Assembly: GCF_003833015.1 (NCBI RefSeq)
Contig: NZ_RJLQ01000012.1
Span: forward strand, 62,001 to 126,000
Direction of reading: 5' to 3'
Source of the DNA: Clostridium sp. E02
Lineage (GTDB): Bacteria > Bacillota > Clostridia > Lachnospirales > Lachnospiraceae
Length of the DNA stretch: 64,000 nt
Shown: positions 25,958-34,644 of the stretch, one piece after another
How positions within the stretch are numbered: the first letter of the stretch is position 1
How the letters are laid out: each line of letters opens with the position of its first letter
The notes under the pieces: model-generated
Databases searched by the model: none
The model's input: the letters and a program-made list of their open reading frames with translations, nothing else
Told to the model about the DNA's origin: nothing
Position numbers and translations under genes: made by a program

Positions 25958-25984
25958 TATGAGGGGAAAGAAAATTGTCGATAG
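25958..25984 (+). promoter_or_regulatory. Sigma-D-like promoter of the yjfB-like gene
   Basis: TATG, exactly 15 bases, then GTCGATAG. This matches the spacing of the flagellin promoter (TAAC-N15-TTCGATAA) and the flagellar sigma consensus TAAA-N15-GCCGATAA. It lies 53 bases upstream of the start. Confidence 0.55.
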
Positions 25985-26037
25985 AAAGAATAGAAGCATA
26001 AAAACAACGCATGAGATCAGTTAGAAAGGAGAAAGCC

Positions 26038-26229
26038 ATGGATATTGCAGCATTGAGTATGGGACTTAGTTCAGCCAGATTGCAACAAAGCGTCAGTATC
26101 GGGGTAACAAAGAAAGCAATGGATAGTCAGGAAGTGGCGGCAGCAGGCTTGATGAATATGATCAGTACAGCCAGACCGGCACAGGTTCCTGCAGACGGAT
26201 TGGGACAGATCGTCGATTTAAGAGCCTGA
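26038..26229 (+). CDS. Putative motility protein, YjfB-like
   Basis: A 63-aa protein beginning MDIAALSMGLSSARLQQSVS and containing VTKKAMDSQEV. This matches the small YjfB putative motility family, which I recall from flagellated Firmicutes. No biochemical role is known to me. AAAGGAG precedes ATG 26038 by 9 bases. A sigma-D-like element upstream and flagellin downstream support a motility role. Confidence 0.75.
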   Translation: MDIAALSMGLSSARLQQSVSIGVTKKAMDSQEVAAAGLMNMISTARPAQVPADGLGQIVDLRA

Positions 26230-26279
26230 TCAGAAAAAAAATCAATTTAGAAAAATAAAAAATATTTGAAAATAGGACT

Positions 26280-26306
26280 TAACTTTCCATCCAGATGGTT
26301 CGATAA
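26280..26306 (+). promoter_or_regulatory. Sigma-D promoter of flagellin
   Basis: TAAC, exactly 15 bases, then TTCGATAA: a good flagellar sigma-factor promoter. It leaves a leader of about 190 bases before the flagellin start. Confidence 0.8.
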
Positions 26307-26375
26307 TATGATTGAAAGGTAAGTAGAGAATTGTTTCACTTCTCGCTTTCCATAGACACAAGTGTCCTGTTTTAT

Positions 26376-26412
26376 GAAATCAGACATGCGGCTGGTACCC
26401 CGCTCTGATTTC
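26376..26412 (+). promoter_or_regulatory. Hairpin in the flagellin leader
   Basis: GAAATCAG (26376-26383) and CTGATTTC (26405-26412) are perfectly complementary and enclose a smaller GCGG/CCGC stem. Together with GACACAAGTGTC (26354-26365) it makes the leader highly structured, which can stabilise abundant flagellin mRNA. Confidence 0.6.
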
Positions 26413-26458
26413 CAAAGTACAAACGTTTTGTGCAAAGCAGAAAACGACATATCATATA

Positions 26459-26474
26459 GGGAAAAGGATTTCCC
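26459..26474 (+). promoter_or_regulatory. Candidate CsrA-binding hairpin in the flagellin leader
   Basis: GGGAAA-AGGA-TTTCCC is a perfect 6-bp stem presenting GGA in a four-base loop, 27 bases before the start codon. The ribosome site AAGGAGGAAG (26487-26496) supplies a second GGA element. In Bacillus subtilis CsrA represses flagellin by binding a hairpin GGA plus the Shine-Dalgarno. No csrA or fliW lies in this window, so the regulator is inferred. Confidence 0.55.
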
Positions 26475-26501
26475 TAATGCAAATTCAAGGAGGAAGAACA
26501 T

Positions 26502-27968
26502 ATGAGAATTCAACACAATATCGCAGCAATAAACTCAAACAGACAGTTAGGAAGCAACAACGGCACCGTAGCGAAAAACTTGGAGAAATTATCTTCTGGT
26601 TACAGAATCAACCGCGCAGGTGATGACGCTGCAGGTCTTGCTATTTCCGAGAAGATGAGAGCACAGATTACAGGTCTTGAGACTGCTCAGAAGAATGCCA
26701 ATGATGGTATCTCTCTGGTACAGACCGCTGAAGGTGCATTAACAGAAGTTCATTCCATGTTAAATCGTATGGTAGAATTGGCTGATCAGTCTGCCAATGG
26801 TACCTATCAGGATCAAGTGGATCGTGACAATCTTCAGAAGGAAATCACTTCTTTAAAATCTGAAGTAGATCGTATTTCTGAAAGCACAAACTTTAATGGA
26901 ATTAACTTATTAGATGGTTCTCTTGCTAGTGGCAAAGGTGTAAGTGAAGTTAAACTTGATGGTAATAGTGTGAATACTATTGCAGGTACACCTGCAACAC
27001 ATGTAGCGGCAGCAGTAGCTGGTACTGCTACAGGTGATTATGAAGTTTCAGTAAGTTATTTGGATAAGAATGGAAAGAATCAGACCCTTACGGTGACTGC
27101 AAATGATGCCACAGCAGGTTCTGCCGCTACCAACGGTGCTGCTGCTGCAGCTGCATTAAATAAGGCATCTAACGGGGCTTTTAGTGCGGCATCTAATGCT
27201 TCAGGCGAATTAACATTCACGGCTGGAGAGGCTGGTGATAACGGATTCCAAATCACAGATTTCAAAGTTGCTGGAGCTCCTGTAGCTATGAGTGGTGCAT
27301 TAACTCCTGGTACTGATGCTACCGTTGATTTAGTATTTGATAATGCCAAAGTTGGTCAAAAATTCACTGTTGATGGTAAGAATTTCCAGATCGCAAAACA
27401 GGGCGATACCATTGCAGATGGCCACATCGCAATCTATACAGATGACGCTAAAGTAGATTCAGCTGAGCAGGTTGAAGCTGTAATTGCACAGCTGAAGGAC
27501 AATGGAATTGAAAGTACTGCAAAGGGAACTACTGGAGTGACTTTCAAGAAAACAGATGTAGCAACAAAAGATGGCTTAAGTCTTCAGATTGGTGATACTG
27601 CTGATTCCTTCAATCAGTTAAATGTAAAAGTTGGAAACATGAGCTCAGCTTCTCTTGGAATTGGTGCTCTTGATATTTCCACACAGTCTGGTGCAAAGGC
27701 TTCCATCGCATCGATTAAAGATGCTATCAATACCGTATCTTCCACTCGTGGTGACCTTGGTGCGCTTCAGAACCGTTTAGAGCATACCATCAACAACTTG
27801 AGCGTAACTTCTGAGAACATGACTGCTGCTGAAAGCCGCATTCGTGACGTAGATATGGCAAAAGAGATGATGGATTATACAAAGAACAACATTCTTGTAC
27901 AGGCATCTCAGGCAATGCTTGCTCAGGCAAATCAGGTTCCACAGGGTGTTCTTCAGTTATTAAAGTAA
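26502..27968 (+). CDS. fliC: Flagellin
   Basis: The 488-aa filament subunit shows the conserved N-terminal D0/D1 region ([40 protein letters not shown], residues 1-150) and C-terminal D1/D0 region ([20 protein letters not shown] to [12 protein letters not shown], about 415-488). The middle of about 250 residues is Ala/Thr/Ser-rich, variable and surface-exposed in the filament, and a likely place for glycosylation. AAGGAGG precedes the ATG. It has its own sigma-D promoter, long leader and terminator. Confidence 0.97.
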   Translation: MRIQHNIAAINSNRQLGSNNGTVAKNLEKLSSGYRINRAGDDAAGLAISEKMRAQITGLETAQKNANDGISLVQTAEGALTEVHSMLNRMVELADQSANGTYQDQVDRDNLQKEITSLKSEVDRISESTNFNGINLLDGSLASGKGVSEVKLDGNSVNTIAGTPATHVAAAVAGTATGDYEVSVSYLDKNGKNQTLTVTANDATAGSAATNGAAAAAALNKASNGAFSAASNASGELTFTAGEAGDNGFQITDFKVAGAPVAMSGALTPGTDATVDLVFDNAKVGQKFTVDGKNFQIAKQGDTIADGHIAIYTDDAKVDSAEQVEAVIAQLKDNGIESTAKGTTGVTFKKTDVATKDGLSLQIGDTADSFNQLNVKVGNMSSASLGIGALDISTQSGAKASIASIKDAINTVSSTRGDLGALQNRLEHTINNLSVTSENMTAAESRIRDVDMAKEMMDYTKNNILVQASQAMLAQANQVPQGVLQLLK

Positions 27969-27987
27969 TTAAAATCTTACATAAGAT

Positions 27988-28026
27988 AAAAAAGGGGTGG
28001 CTGCGTATTGCAGCCGTCCCTTTTTA
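27988..28026 (+). terminator. Terminator after flagellin
   Basis: AAAAAGGGGTGGCTGC and GCAGCCGTCCCTTTTT form a strong hairpin with a GTATT loop. It is nearly symmetric, so it may also end transcription of the opposite-strand glycosyltransferase, whose stop is at 28058. Confidence 0.9.
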
Positions 28027-28057
28027 TGCGCTTTTATCTTATGGAGAGAGAAGCTTT

Positions 28058-29887
28058 TCATGAAATTGGTTTTGCTTTTTTTGTACAGAGAACAAAGTAC
28101 CGGTCCAGATGCTCTGTTTGTTTGCTATTTAATTCCTTTGGCAGATTACTTCCCAGAATGCCTCTTACTTCTGCGGTTACGCCTAATTGGTTTAGTAACA
28201 ATAAAAGCCCAGAGATCGGAATGAGGGTCATGGAAGAATTGGCGTTTAAGAGAGTTTCTTCCTTTAGCCCTTTTTTTACGTCAAGAGAATAGGGGTTTTT
28301 CACGTAGAAGGTGAGAGAACCGGTATCTGCTAGTTGAGCCGTACAGGCGGTAAGGAGCTCCTTATAGTCTGGATAAAGGGATAGATCCTTCCCAAAGCGA
28401 ATGAAGTGGAAGGTTCCTTCGGGAATATACTTGTGGGTTTCCATGGCAGAAGGGGAGAGGGCGATGGAAGATTGAAAGGGACATAAGTCAGGAGCAAATT
28501 GCGAATCCGTAAGTAGAAACGAGAACAAAGCCTTTTTTCCATCTCTTCGAACCTGCGTCTGCAACTGCAGTGCATCGGCTCCATAACCGGGGTCAATCTC
28601 AAGGACAGACAGCTCCTTTGGCTGTGCGGGAATGGTTCCTTCTATATGAGTCAACTGGTAGGAGTCATAGACAAAGTGATGATCCCATGGATCTAATCCG
28701 TGTTTTTTAAGAAATAAAGCCCTTCCGTTTAGAAGTGTATTGGATTTTAATTGGTCTGCCTTTCCCGATACACTTCCAAAGTGATAACACCAGGTATCTT
28801 TGCACAGAACCTGTTTAAACCCAGCCCGTCTTGCCCGTAGGCTGAAATCATCATCCCAAAATTCCATGGTGTAGAAATACCGGTCCGCAAACCCAATGGT
28901 GTCTACAAGATCCATGTCATAAAGTGCAATTACCGGCATAAGACGGCAACGCTCTTCCCATAGATAGGGACAGGGTAAATTGTGGAGTTTGGCTTTCTCT
29001 TCTGCATTCTCTGGGGTGAAATCTTCAATCATACTTTGCCGGTTACTGGTGTTTGGAGTGCTTGGCGAAGCCATGATAATCTTGGGGTCGGAACGGACAC
29101 AAGCGAGGAGATTATCAAGCCAGTGACTGGTAAGAATGGTATCATTGTTTACAAAGGCAACGTATTTTCCCTCGCAGATCCGGTACATAAGAGAAAAAAT
29201 CATTGTCTTGACGTTTTCTTTTAAGGTGATCACTTTACGAATCGGTAATTGATCAAAATATTCCTGCGTTCCGTCAGTGGAACCATCGTTTAATAGAATT
29301 AATTCACATGGATATTTTTCTAAATCTGTCGTTCGAAACAGACTTTCCAAACACTTTTTTGTATAATCCACTTTATTATAAACTGGGATGAAAATTGAAA
29401 TTAAATAGTTCTCCCCTCTCTTTGTATACGTGTTTTTATGATGCTCGATAAATTCATTTTTGTAATATTGATTCATTTTTTCTTTGTCCGGATAGACAAA
29501 AAGCCAAAAATAGGTATCTTCTTTCCATTCCTTTAAAAATGGAATTAATTGAAATTCAACTAAATCCTTTGCTTTTTCCACTTGTTTTTCTGCCAGTAAG
29601 TAAAAGAGCCGGTCAATGGTCCAGGCTATATTTTCATACATAGCATCATAAGAAATTGGCAGAGATTTAAACTTTGGATTCCTGCAAAGTGGTTTTAAGT
29701 TAGAATGGATCCTGGCAAAGTTTTTCAAATGACCGATGCAGCTGTTTGCTTCCTGTTTGAATAAAGCGGAGAGTAACGAGTCTGCAATATGGATTAGGAA
29801 CTCCTGGGACCTTAGAGCTGCCCGGTATGACTCATGGGGCGTGTCATTTGATTGAGCAAAGACTCTGCTTTTGTTCGTATAAATCAT
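28058..29887 (-). CDS. Large family 2 glycosyltransferase with C-terminal methyltransferase-like region
   Basis: A 609-aa protein. Residues 1-160 are helical and unassigned. Residues about 160-400 are a GT-A glycosyltransferase (YLISIFIPVYNKVDYTKKCL, LILLNDGSTDGTQEYF, AFVNNDTILTSHW with the metal-binding Asp, and MEFWDDDFSLRARRAGFKQ). Residues about 440-600 resemble a class I methyltransferase fold (LSVLEIDPGYGADALQLQ) but with a weak SAM motif, possibly degenerate. Location opposite and next to flagellin, with a sigma-D-like promoter, makes flagellin the likely acceptor. AAGAAGG lies about 10 bases before the ATG. Confidence 0.8.
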   Translation of the reverse strand: MIYTNKSRVFAQSNDTPHESYRAALRSQEFLIHIADSLLSALFKQEANSCIGHLKNFARIHSNLKPLCRNPKFKSLPISYDAMYENIAWTIDRLFYLLAEKQVEKAKDLVEFQLIPFLKEWKEDTYFWLFVYPDKEKMNQYYKNEFIEHHKNTYTKRGENYLISIFIPVYNKVDYTKKCLESLFRTTDLEKYPCELILLNDGSTDGTQEYFDQLPIRKVITLKENVKTMIFSLMYRICEGKYVAFVNNDTILTSHWLDNLLACVRSDPKIIMASPSTPNTSNRQSMIEDFTPENAEEKAKLHNLPCPYLWEERCRLMPVIALYDMDLVDTIGFADRYFYTMEFWDDDFSLRARRAGFKQVLCKDTWCYHFGSVSGKADQLKSNTLLNGRALFLKKHGLDPWDHHFVYDSYQLTHIEGTIPAQPKELSVLEIDPGYGADALQLQTQVRRDGKKALFSFLLTDSQFAPDLCPFQSSIALSPSAMETHKYIPEGTFHFIRFGKDLSLYPDYKELLTACTAQLADTGSLTFYVKNPYSLDVKKGLKEETLLNANSSMTLIPISGLLLLLNQLGVTAEVRGILGSNLPKELNSKQTEHLDRYFVLCTKKAKPIS

Positions 29888-30049
29888 GGTTCAAACACCT
29901 TCTTTTCTATATTTCTATCTAAGAGGCTTTTTAAGCCTGTTAGGAATACTATATGCCGTCTCTCTCTCTTTTGGTGGTTGACCTGCAATTTCATAGCGGC
30001 AGAAAGAAAATCGAAACTATTTGTTATAAAAAATTAATAAATATTACTT

Positions 30050-30076
30050 TTATCGACATTATCCCCTTAATATTTC
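30050..30076 (-). promoter_or_regulatory. Sigma-D-like promoter of the large glycosyltransferase
   Basis: On the minus strand GAAA, 15 bases, then GTCGATAA, the same -10 element as at cheV and fliD. It would give a leader of about 155 bases before the glycosyltransferase. Confidence 0.5.
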
Positions 30077-30393
30077 TAAAAAAGTTTCGATATATGTAGT
30101 GGAATGTTTAAAAAAAGTAAAAATATAACCAAAATAAATGAGAAAATAAAAATTACGCATAAAAAAATATTTTAAATTTTAGTAAATGGCTAATTTTTTT
30201 AGAAGTATATAGCGGGGGAATAATTCAGTTATAATCAGTTTAATGACAGGCTTTTGCCAATTAAAATCAGAATTTTATGGCAAAAATGGAAAAGTTTTAC
30301 TATTTAAATTGAATAAATGCCCATAGAATCAACACTGCTGTAAAGTAGTCCCGGCTAATATGCAGAATTCTCATTCGACAAGAGAGAAGATTC

Positions 30394-30422
30394 TTGACAT
30401 TATTTGTAATAAAATGTAAAAT
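30394..30422 (+). promoter_or_regulatory. Sigma-A promoter of the flagellar superoperon
   Basis: Perfect TTGACA (30394-30399), 17-base spacer, TAAAAT (30417-30422). It lies 134 bases before flgB and is the only strong promoter I see in front of the long run of motility genes. Confidence 0.82.
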
Positions 30423-30457
30423 AAAGTAAGAAAAATTACAAAAAACAAAAGTTTTTG

Positions 30458-30529
30458 GGATAGGCTGTAAAAATTTAACTAAATTTTACATACTTACGCA
30501 GCCTGAATCCGTTTTACAGGCATTTTGCC
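30458..30529 (+). ncRNA. Structured leader of the flgB operon, possible regulatory RNA
   Basis: Nested inverted repeats: GGAT-AGGCTG (30458-30467) with CAGCCT-GA-ATCC (30499-30510), enclosing GTAAAAATTT (30467-30476) with AAATTTTAC (30481-30489). A second small stem follows (GGC-ATTTT-GCC, 30519-30529). It does not match the c-di-GMP-I consensus I know. The function is unknown. Confidence 0.4.
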
Positions 30530-30556
30530 GGAAGAGATGAAAGTGAGGAAAATCCG

Positions 30557-30937
30557 ATGAACGCAATATTTGGAAACAACATTTCCATGGCAGAGAAATC
30601 TCTGGATTATCTATGGACAAAGCAGAAAACAACGCTTACCAATATAGCCAATGGAGATACGCCAGGGTACAAAGCGAAGAATGTAACGTTTGAAAATGAG
30701 TTCCGCAAGCGTTTGATGTCAGGGAAAGGCAGTACATCGTCTGATATTGGGAATATCATCAACCGGTCTAGGTATTTTGTCCATAGCACGGATCAGGAAT
30801 CTGCAAGAGTGGATGGGAATAACGTCAACATGGATGTAGAAAATGTAGAACTGGCAAGAACGACTCTGCAATATCAATATGAACTAAATGCATTTAACAG
30901 TGAGATAAGCAGATTGCGTACAATGATAAAAGGTTAA
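30557..30937 (+). CDS. flgB: Flagellar basal-body rod protein FlgB
   Basis: A proximal rod subunit of 126 aa. Shows the rod/hook N-terminal signature (SLDYLWTKQKTTLTNIANGDTPGYKAK) and C-terminal heptads (NVNMDVENVELARTTLQYQYELNAFN). GAGGAAAATCCG precedes ATG 30557. First gene of the superoperon. In most Firmicutes flgC follows immediately; here fliE does, and flgC is found 13 kb downstream. Confidence 0.95.
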   Translation: MNAIFGNNISMAEKSLDYLWTKQKTTLTNIANGDTPGYKAKNVTFENEFRKRLMSGKGSTSSDIGNIINRSRYFVHSTDQESARVDGNNVNMDVENVELARTTLQYQYELNAFNSEISRLRTMIKG

Positions 30938-30957
30938 AACAGGAGGCACGAAAAAAG

Positions 30958-31269
30958 ATGGAACAGATGTTTATAACACCCATGAATCCTTATAGCACCA
31001 TTGCTGATATGGGCAATGATAAGAAAGTAGCATCCGGTCAGGACGGCAGTGCTATGTTTCAGGACATTTTCAAAGAAGCGGTTCAGAACGTACAAAGCTC
31101 AGAGGCAGATTTGTCCAAACAGGAATATTTGTTGTCTACGGGACAGATTGATGATGCACATACGGTACCGGCAGCAGCAGCGAAGGCTCAGTTATCGGTA
31201 GAACTTTTATCAACACTTCGGAATAAAGCGCTGGAAGCTTATACTGAAATGATTCGAATCAGCATTTAA
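30958..31269 (+). CDS. fliE: Flagellar hook-basal body complex protein FliE
   Basis: A 103-aa adaptor that connects the MS ring to the rod. Typical are the Met/Pro-rich N-terminus and the C-terminal helix AAKAQLSVELLSTLRNKALEAYTEMIRI. AGGAGG lies before the ATG. It stands between flgB and fliF as usual, apart from the missing flgC. Confidence 0.93.
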   Translation: MEQMFITPMNPYSTIADMGNDKKVASGQDGSAMFQDIFKEAVQNVQSSEADLSKQEYLLSTGQIDDAHTVPAAAAKAQLSVELLSTLRNKALEAYTEMIRISI

Positions 31270-31295
31270 GACAGATAACGGGGCGGACGGACGCG

Positions 31296-32882
31296 ATGAA
31301 TAAAATTAAAGATTTTTTAAGTAATATAAATGATAGAACGAAAAAATTAGTAATTGCCGGGGTTATTGGAGTACTTGTTATCACAGGAGCGGTGATAGCG
31401 GCATTGTCCATGAGACAAAAACCGTATGAAGTTATGTTTACTGGGGTAGGGAGTGAAGAAGCAAAACAAATCATAGGAAAACTGCAGGAAGATGAGATCG
31501 ACTATCAATACAAAGATGGCGATATTATGGTACCCACAGAAAAGATGGATACAACAAAAGCCATGCTTGTATCGGCGGGATATCCCAAAAGCGGTTTTAC
31601 ATATGATGTTTTTAAAAACAACGTGAGCCTTATGACGACTGATTCTGATCGTAAGACCTTTAAGCTATATGATCTGGAGACTAGAATCGGTTCTACAATC
31701 CAGATATTTGAAGGTGTAAAGGAAGCATATGTTACGATAGCCCTGGGAGAAACTTCTAAATATGCGCTGTCAGAAGATAACGCAAAAGAAGCAAGTGCCC
31801 AGGCTGTTGTCGTGATGGAAGACGGCGGATCCCCCACAAAAGAACAGGCAAAGTCTATACAGCTTTTAATATCCAGAAGTATACCGGGTATGGTGATTGA
31901 TAATGTATCTGTTTTTGATGGGAATGGACTGGAAGTATCGATAGATTCCGAAGATGAAGATATTAACTCAGGCAAAGCAGGAGAAGAGATCTCTAAATTA
32001 ATCGAAGATCAGATCTCTGCAAAAGTCATGAATGTACTGGGACCTGTTTATGGAAACGGTAATGTACGTGTTTCTGTAAAGGGCACCGTCAATATGGAAA
32101 AACTTATCCGGGAAAGCATCGTTTATAATACACCGGAGAAGATTGATGAGAAGGATAAAACCGGATTGACATCCGAAGAGTCCATAAACAAAGAGTATTC
32201 AGGAGATGGAAAAACCGCTTCTGGAGTTGCTGGTTCCGAGGCAAACGCAGACATTCCCCAATACAATGCAGGGGAAGGCGGGACAAATAGTGTATATGGT
32301 TCCAGCAGCTTAACCAGAAAATATCTGTTAAATCAAATCAAAGAGCAGGGTCAGATTAACCCAGGCAGTCTTGAGAATCTGACCATTTCTGTTGTGGTGA
32401 ATGGGACCGGATTCGGGACGATAAGCATTGATGATATTCGTGATTTGGCAGGGAATGCAGCCGGAATCGTTCAGGCAGACCGTCCGGAGAAGATTACGGT
32501 AGTAGCAGCTCCGTTTTATACCATTGATGTTCCCAAAGAACCAGAGACACCTGCAGAGACAGCGGTTAAAGGAATCCTGATCAATCAGTGGATCTTAATT
32601 GGTGCCATGGCTGGTGTACTGTTACTGATTCTGATCATTATCCTTGTGATAAGGAACAGAAGAAGGAAAAGAGCTCTTCTGGATGAGATGGAAGAGAGTC
32701 AGGAAGATGTTCCAACTCTTGATCCCTTGGATAAAAATAGTCTGTCAGAAATCTTGTCGCCAGAGGAAGACAGAGGCGCAGAACTGCGTAACAATGTTCG
32801 TGATTTTGCAGAGCAGAACCCTGAGATATCCGCTCAGTTGTTGAAGACATGGTTGAATGGAGGAAACAATAATGACGAATAA
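31296..32882 (+). CDS. fliF: Flagellar MS-ring protein FliF
   Basis: The 528-aa MS-ring protein has TM1 (about 20-40), the periplasmic ring-building motifs (YEVMFTGVGSEEAKQIIGKL; LYDLETRIGSTIQIFEGVK), a variable insertion (about 290-345), TM2 (about 430-455), and a cytoplasmic C-terminus (NNVRDFAEQNPEISAQLLKTW) that binds FliG. Its 3' end overlaps the fliG start by 11 bases. Confidence 0.96.
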   Translation: MNKIKDFLSNINDRTKKLVIAGVIGVLVITGAVIAALSMRQKPYEVMFTGVGSEEAKQIIGKLQEDEIDYQYKDGDIMVPTEKMDTTKAMLVSAGYPKSGFTYDVFKNNVSLMTTDSDRKTFKLYDLETRIGSTIQIFEGVKEAYVTIALGETSKYALSEDNAKEASAQAVVVMEDGGSPTKEQAKSIQLLISRSIPGMVIDNVSVFDGNGLEVSIDSEDEDINSGKAGEEISKLIEDQISAKVMNVLGPVYGNGNVRVSVKGTVNMEKLIRESIVYNTPEKIDEKDKTGLTSEESINKEYSGDGKTASGVAGSEANADIPQYNAGEGGTNSVYGSSSLTRKYLLNQIKEQGQINPGSLENLTISVVVNGTGFGTISIDDIRDLAGNAAGIVQADRPEKITVVAAPFYTIDVPKEPETPAETAVKGILINQWILIGAMAGVLLLILIIILVIRNRRRKRALLDEMEESQEDVPTLDPLDKNSLSEILSPEEDRGAELRNNVRDFAEQNPEISAQLLKTWLNGGNNNDE

Positions 32883-33876
32883 TTTAACGCCGGAGCAAAA
32901 AGCGGCAACGGTTATTGTTTCACTTGGTGTGGATAAAGCTTCAAAGATCTATAAGTATTTAAGTGAGGAAGATATTGAAAAAGTAACCGTAGAGGTGGCA
33001 AAGCTTGGACATGTGGAAGCAGAAACCACCGAATCGATCTTGGATGAGTTTTATAAGACATGTCTCACTCAGAAAGTAGTTACAGACGGAGGGCTGGAAT
33101 ATGCCAGAACAGTACTGGAAAAGGCATTTGGTGAAAGTACAGCAAACAGCCTCCTCCAGAAAGTAACCCATTCCCTGAAATCAAGATCGTTTGGCTTTAT
33201 CAGAAAAAGTGATTCCAAAAATCTGTTTTCCGTTTTACAGCACGAGCGCGCTCAGACCATAGCGCTGGTTCTTTCCTATACGAATGAGGAGATGACTGCG
33301 CAGCTGATAGCAGAACTGCAGCCAGAAAAACGTCTTCAAGTAGTGGAATCCATAGCTAGAATGGAAAGCGCTTCTCCTGAGGCAATTAAGATTGTTGAAA
33401 GTGAAATTAAGAAAAAGTTCTCCGGTATCTTAACGACCGATTATACAACGGTTGGAGGTATCGATTACATAGCAAATGTAATGAACCATATGGACCGAGG
33501 AAACGAAAAACTTATCTTCGACGAATTGGGAAGAAAAGATGCAGAACTTGCGGATACCATCCGAAAGAAGATGTTTGTATTCGAGGATATCATTACCATG
33601 GACGATCGTTCCATTCAGCGTTTTATCCGCGAATGCGATATGAAAGATATGGTATATGCGCTTAAGAATGCCAATAAGCAGATTACTGAGATTATCTTCT
33701 CTAATATGTCAGCCCGTATGAAGGAAAGCATTGAGTCCGATATGGAAGTGACTGTAAACGTCCGCTTACGAGATGTAGAAGAAGCGCAGCAGAGAATTGT
33801 TGGTATTATCAGACGTCTGGAGGAAGAAGGCGAATTGATCATCAGCAAGGGCGGAAAGGATGATATCATTGCCTAA
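32872..33876 (+). CDS. fliG: Flagellar motor switch protein FliG
   Basis: The 334-aa rotor protein couples MotA to rotation. Visible: N-terminal FliF-binding region, the central ARM (EERAQ-like QHERAQTIALVLSYTNEEMT), and the C-terminal torque helix (VFEDIITMDDRSIQRFIREC) with its charged residues. ATG 32872 follows GGAGG by 8 bases; the in-frame ATG at 32857 lies upstream of that site and is unlikely. It overlaps fliF by 11 bases, indicating coupling. Confidence 0.96.
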   Translation: MTNNLTPEQKAATVIVSLGVDKASKIYKYLSEEDIEKVTVEVAKLGHVEAETTESILDEFYKTCLTQKVVTDGGLEYARTVLEKAFGESTANSLLQKVTHSLKSRSFGFIRKSDSKNLFSVLQHERAQTIALVLSYTNEEMTAQLIAELQPEKRLQVVESIARMESASPEAIKIVESEIKKKFSGILTTDYTTVGGIDYIANVMNHMDRGNEKLIFDELGRKDAELADTIRKKMFVFEDIITMDDRSIQRFIRECDMKDMVYALKNANKQITEIIFSNMSARMKESIESDMEVTVNVRLRDVEEAQQRIVGIIRRLEEEGELIISKGGKDDIIA

Positions 33877-34630
33877 TATTATGAAAAGATCCCAGATTAC
33901 GGGAGAGGTTCTGGATTATGGATTAAAAGATTTAGAGGATATCATGACTGGAAGTGACTGCGAATCTCTTTCGGGGGAGCAGTTGTTAACAGAATCAGAA
34001 GAGAGCCGGCATCAACAGACAGACGAGGTGTACGAGGAAGCTTTAAAAGAAGCGCAAGAGATCGTAAGTCAGGCAAAAGAAGAAGCCAAACGGATTCGAA
34101 CCGATGCCAGGGAAGATGGGCATCAAGAGGGATATGAAACTGGGTTTCAAGAAGGAAAAGAAAAAGCGTTTGAGGAACACAAACAAGAGTTAGATCGGCA
34201 GCTAGAAGCGTTTCAGAATTCCATAAAAGAAACCATTGAAAGCGTGGCAGAGGAAAAGAACCACATACTAGATCAATACATAGATGATTTAAAGAAGATC
34301 ACATTAACCATCGCTGAGAAAGTAATTCAAACGAGTCTAAGATCCAGTGGTGAAATTATTAAACGGATGATTGTCACGGCTGCAGGGAAGTTAAAAAAGA
34401 CCCAGTGGGTTAAAATTTATGTTTCTCAAAAAGACGCTGGTTTGATGATTCAGGGAGATGTGGGGCTTTTAAAAGAACTGTCTCACATTTCAGGAAATAT
34501 CAAGATAATAGCCATGGAGAATGCAGAAGATGGTACCTGCATCATCGAACTTCCAGAAGAAATCATAGACGTTAGTGTGAATACTCAGATTGAAAATATC
34601 AAGGGAATACTAAACAACGCAAGACTGTAA
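33869..34630 (+). CDS. fliH: Flagellar export ATPase regulator FliH
   Basis: A peripheral-stalk-like protein that holds the FliI ATPase. The 253-aa sequence has a long charged coiled coil (about 55-140; EEALKEAQEIVSQAKEEAKR, GHQEGYETGFQEGKEKAFEE with the glycine-spaced repeats typical of FliH) and a C-terminal domain (ITLTIAEKVIQTSLRSS, KIYVSQKDAG). Starts possible are ATG 33860 and TTG 33869; AAAGGA is 9 bases before TTG, and MPNIMKRSQI resembles family N-termini, so I prefer TTG. It overlaps fliG by 8 bases. Confidence 0.85.
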   Translation: MPNIMKRSQITGEVLDYGLKDLEDIMTGSDCESLSGEQLLTESEESRHQQTDEVYEEALKEAQEIVSQAKEEAKRIRTDAREDGHQEGYETGFQEGKEKAFEEHKQELDRQLEAFQNSIKETIESVAEEKNHILDQYIDDLKKITLTIAEKVIQTSLRSSGEIIKRMIVTAAGKLKKTQWVKIYVSQKDAGLMIQGDVGLLKELSHISGNIKIIAMENAEDGTCIIELPEEIIDVSVNTQIENIKGILNNARL

Positions 34631-34644
34631 TGGGGAGGACCCAC

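Larger units (their letters stand above)
29888..30556. other. AT-rich divergent intergenic region between glycosyltransferase and flgB
   Basis: About 670 bases with no supportable gene. It holds a sigma-D-like promoter for the glycosyltransferase (30050-30076, minus), a weaker overlapping plus-strand element (TTAA-N15-TTCGATAT, 30067-30093), the sigma-A promoter of the flgB operon (30394-30422) and its structured leader (30458-30529). The segment 30094-30390 is very AT-rich and I see nothing else in it. Confidence 0.7.

Noticed and set aside
28008-28292. Small plus-strand frames after flagellin
   Set aside because: They overlap the flagellin terminator and the end of the opposite-strand glycosyltransferase.
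30423-30556. c-di-GMP-I riboswitch before flgB
   Set aside because: The conserved GEMM elements, such as the tetraloop-receptor stem and the GGNAAAGCC-like core, are not visible; kept only as an unclassified structured leader.
31505-31975. Long antisense open frame (156 codons) inside fliF
   Set aside because: The plus-strand fliF frame is clearly a conserved protein; the antisense frame is a codon-bias shadow with Ser/Thr-rich composition and no ribosome site.
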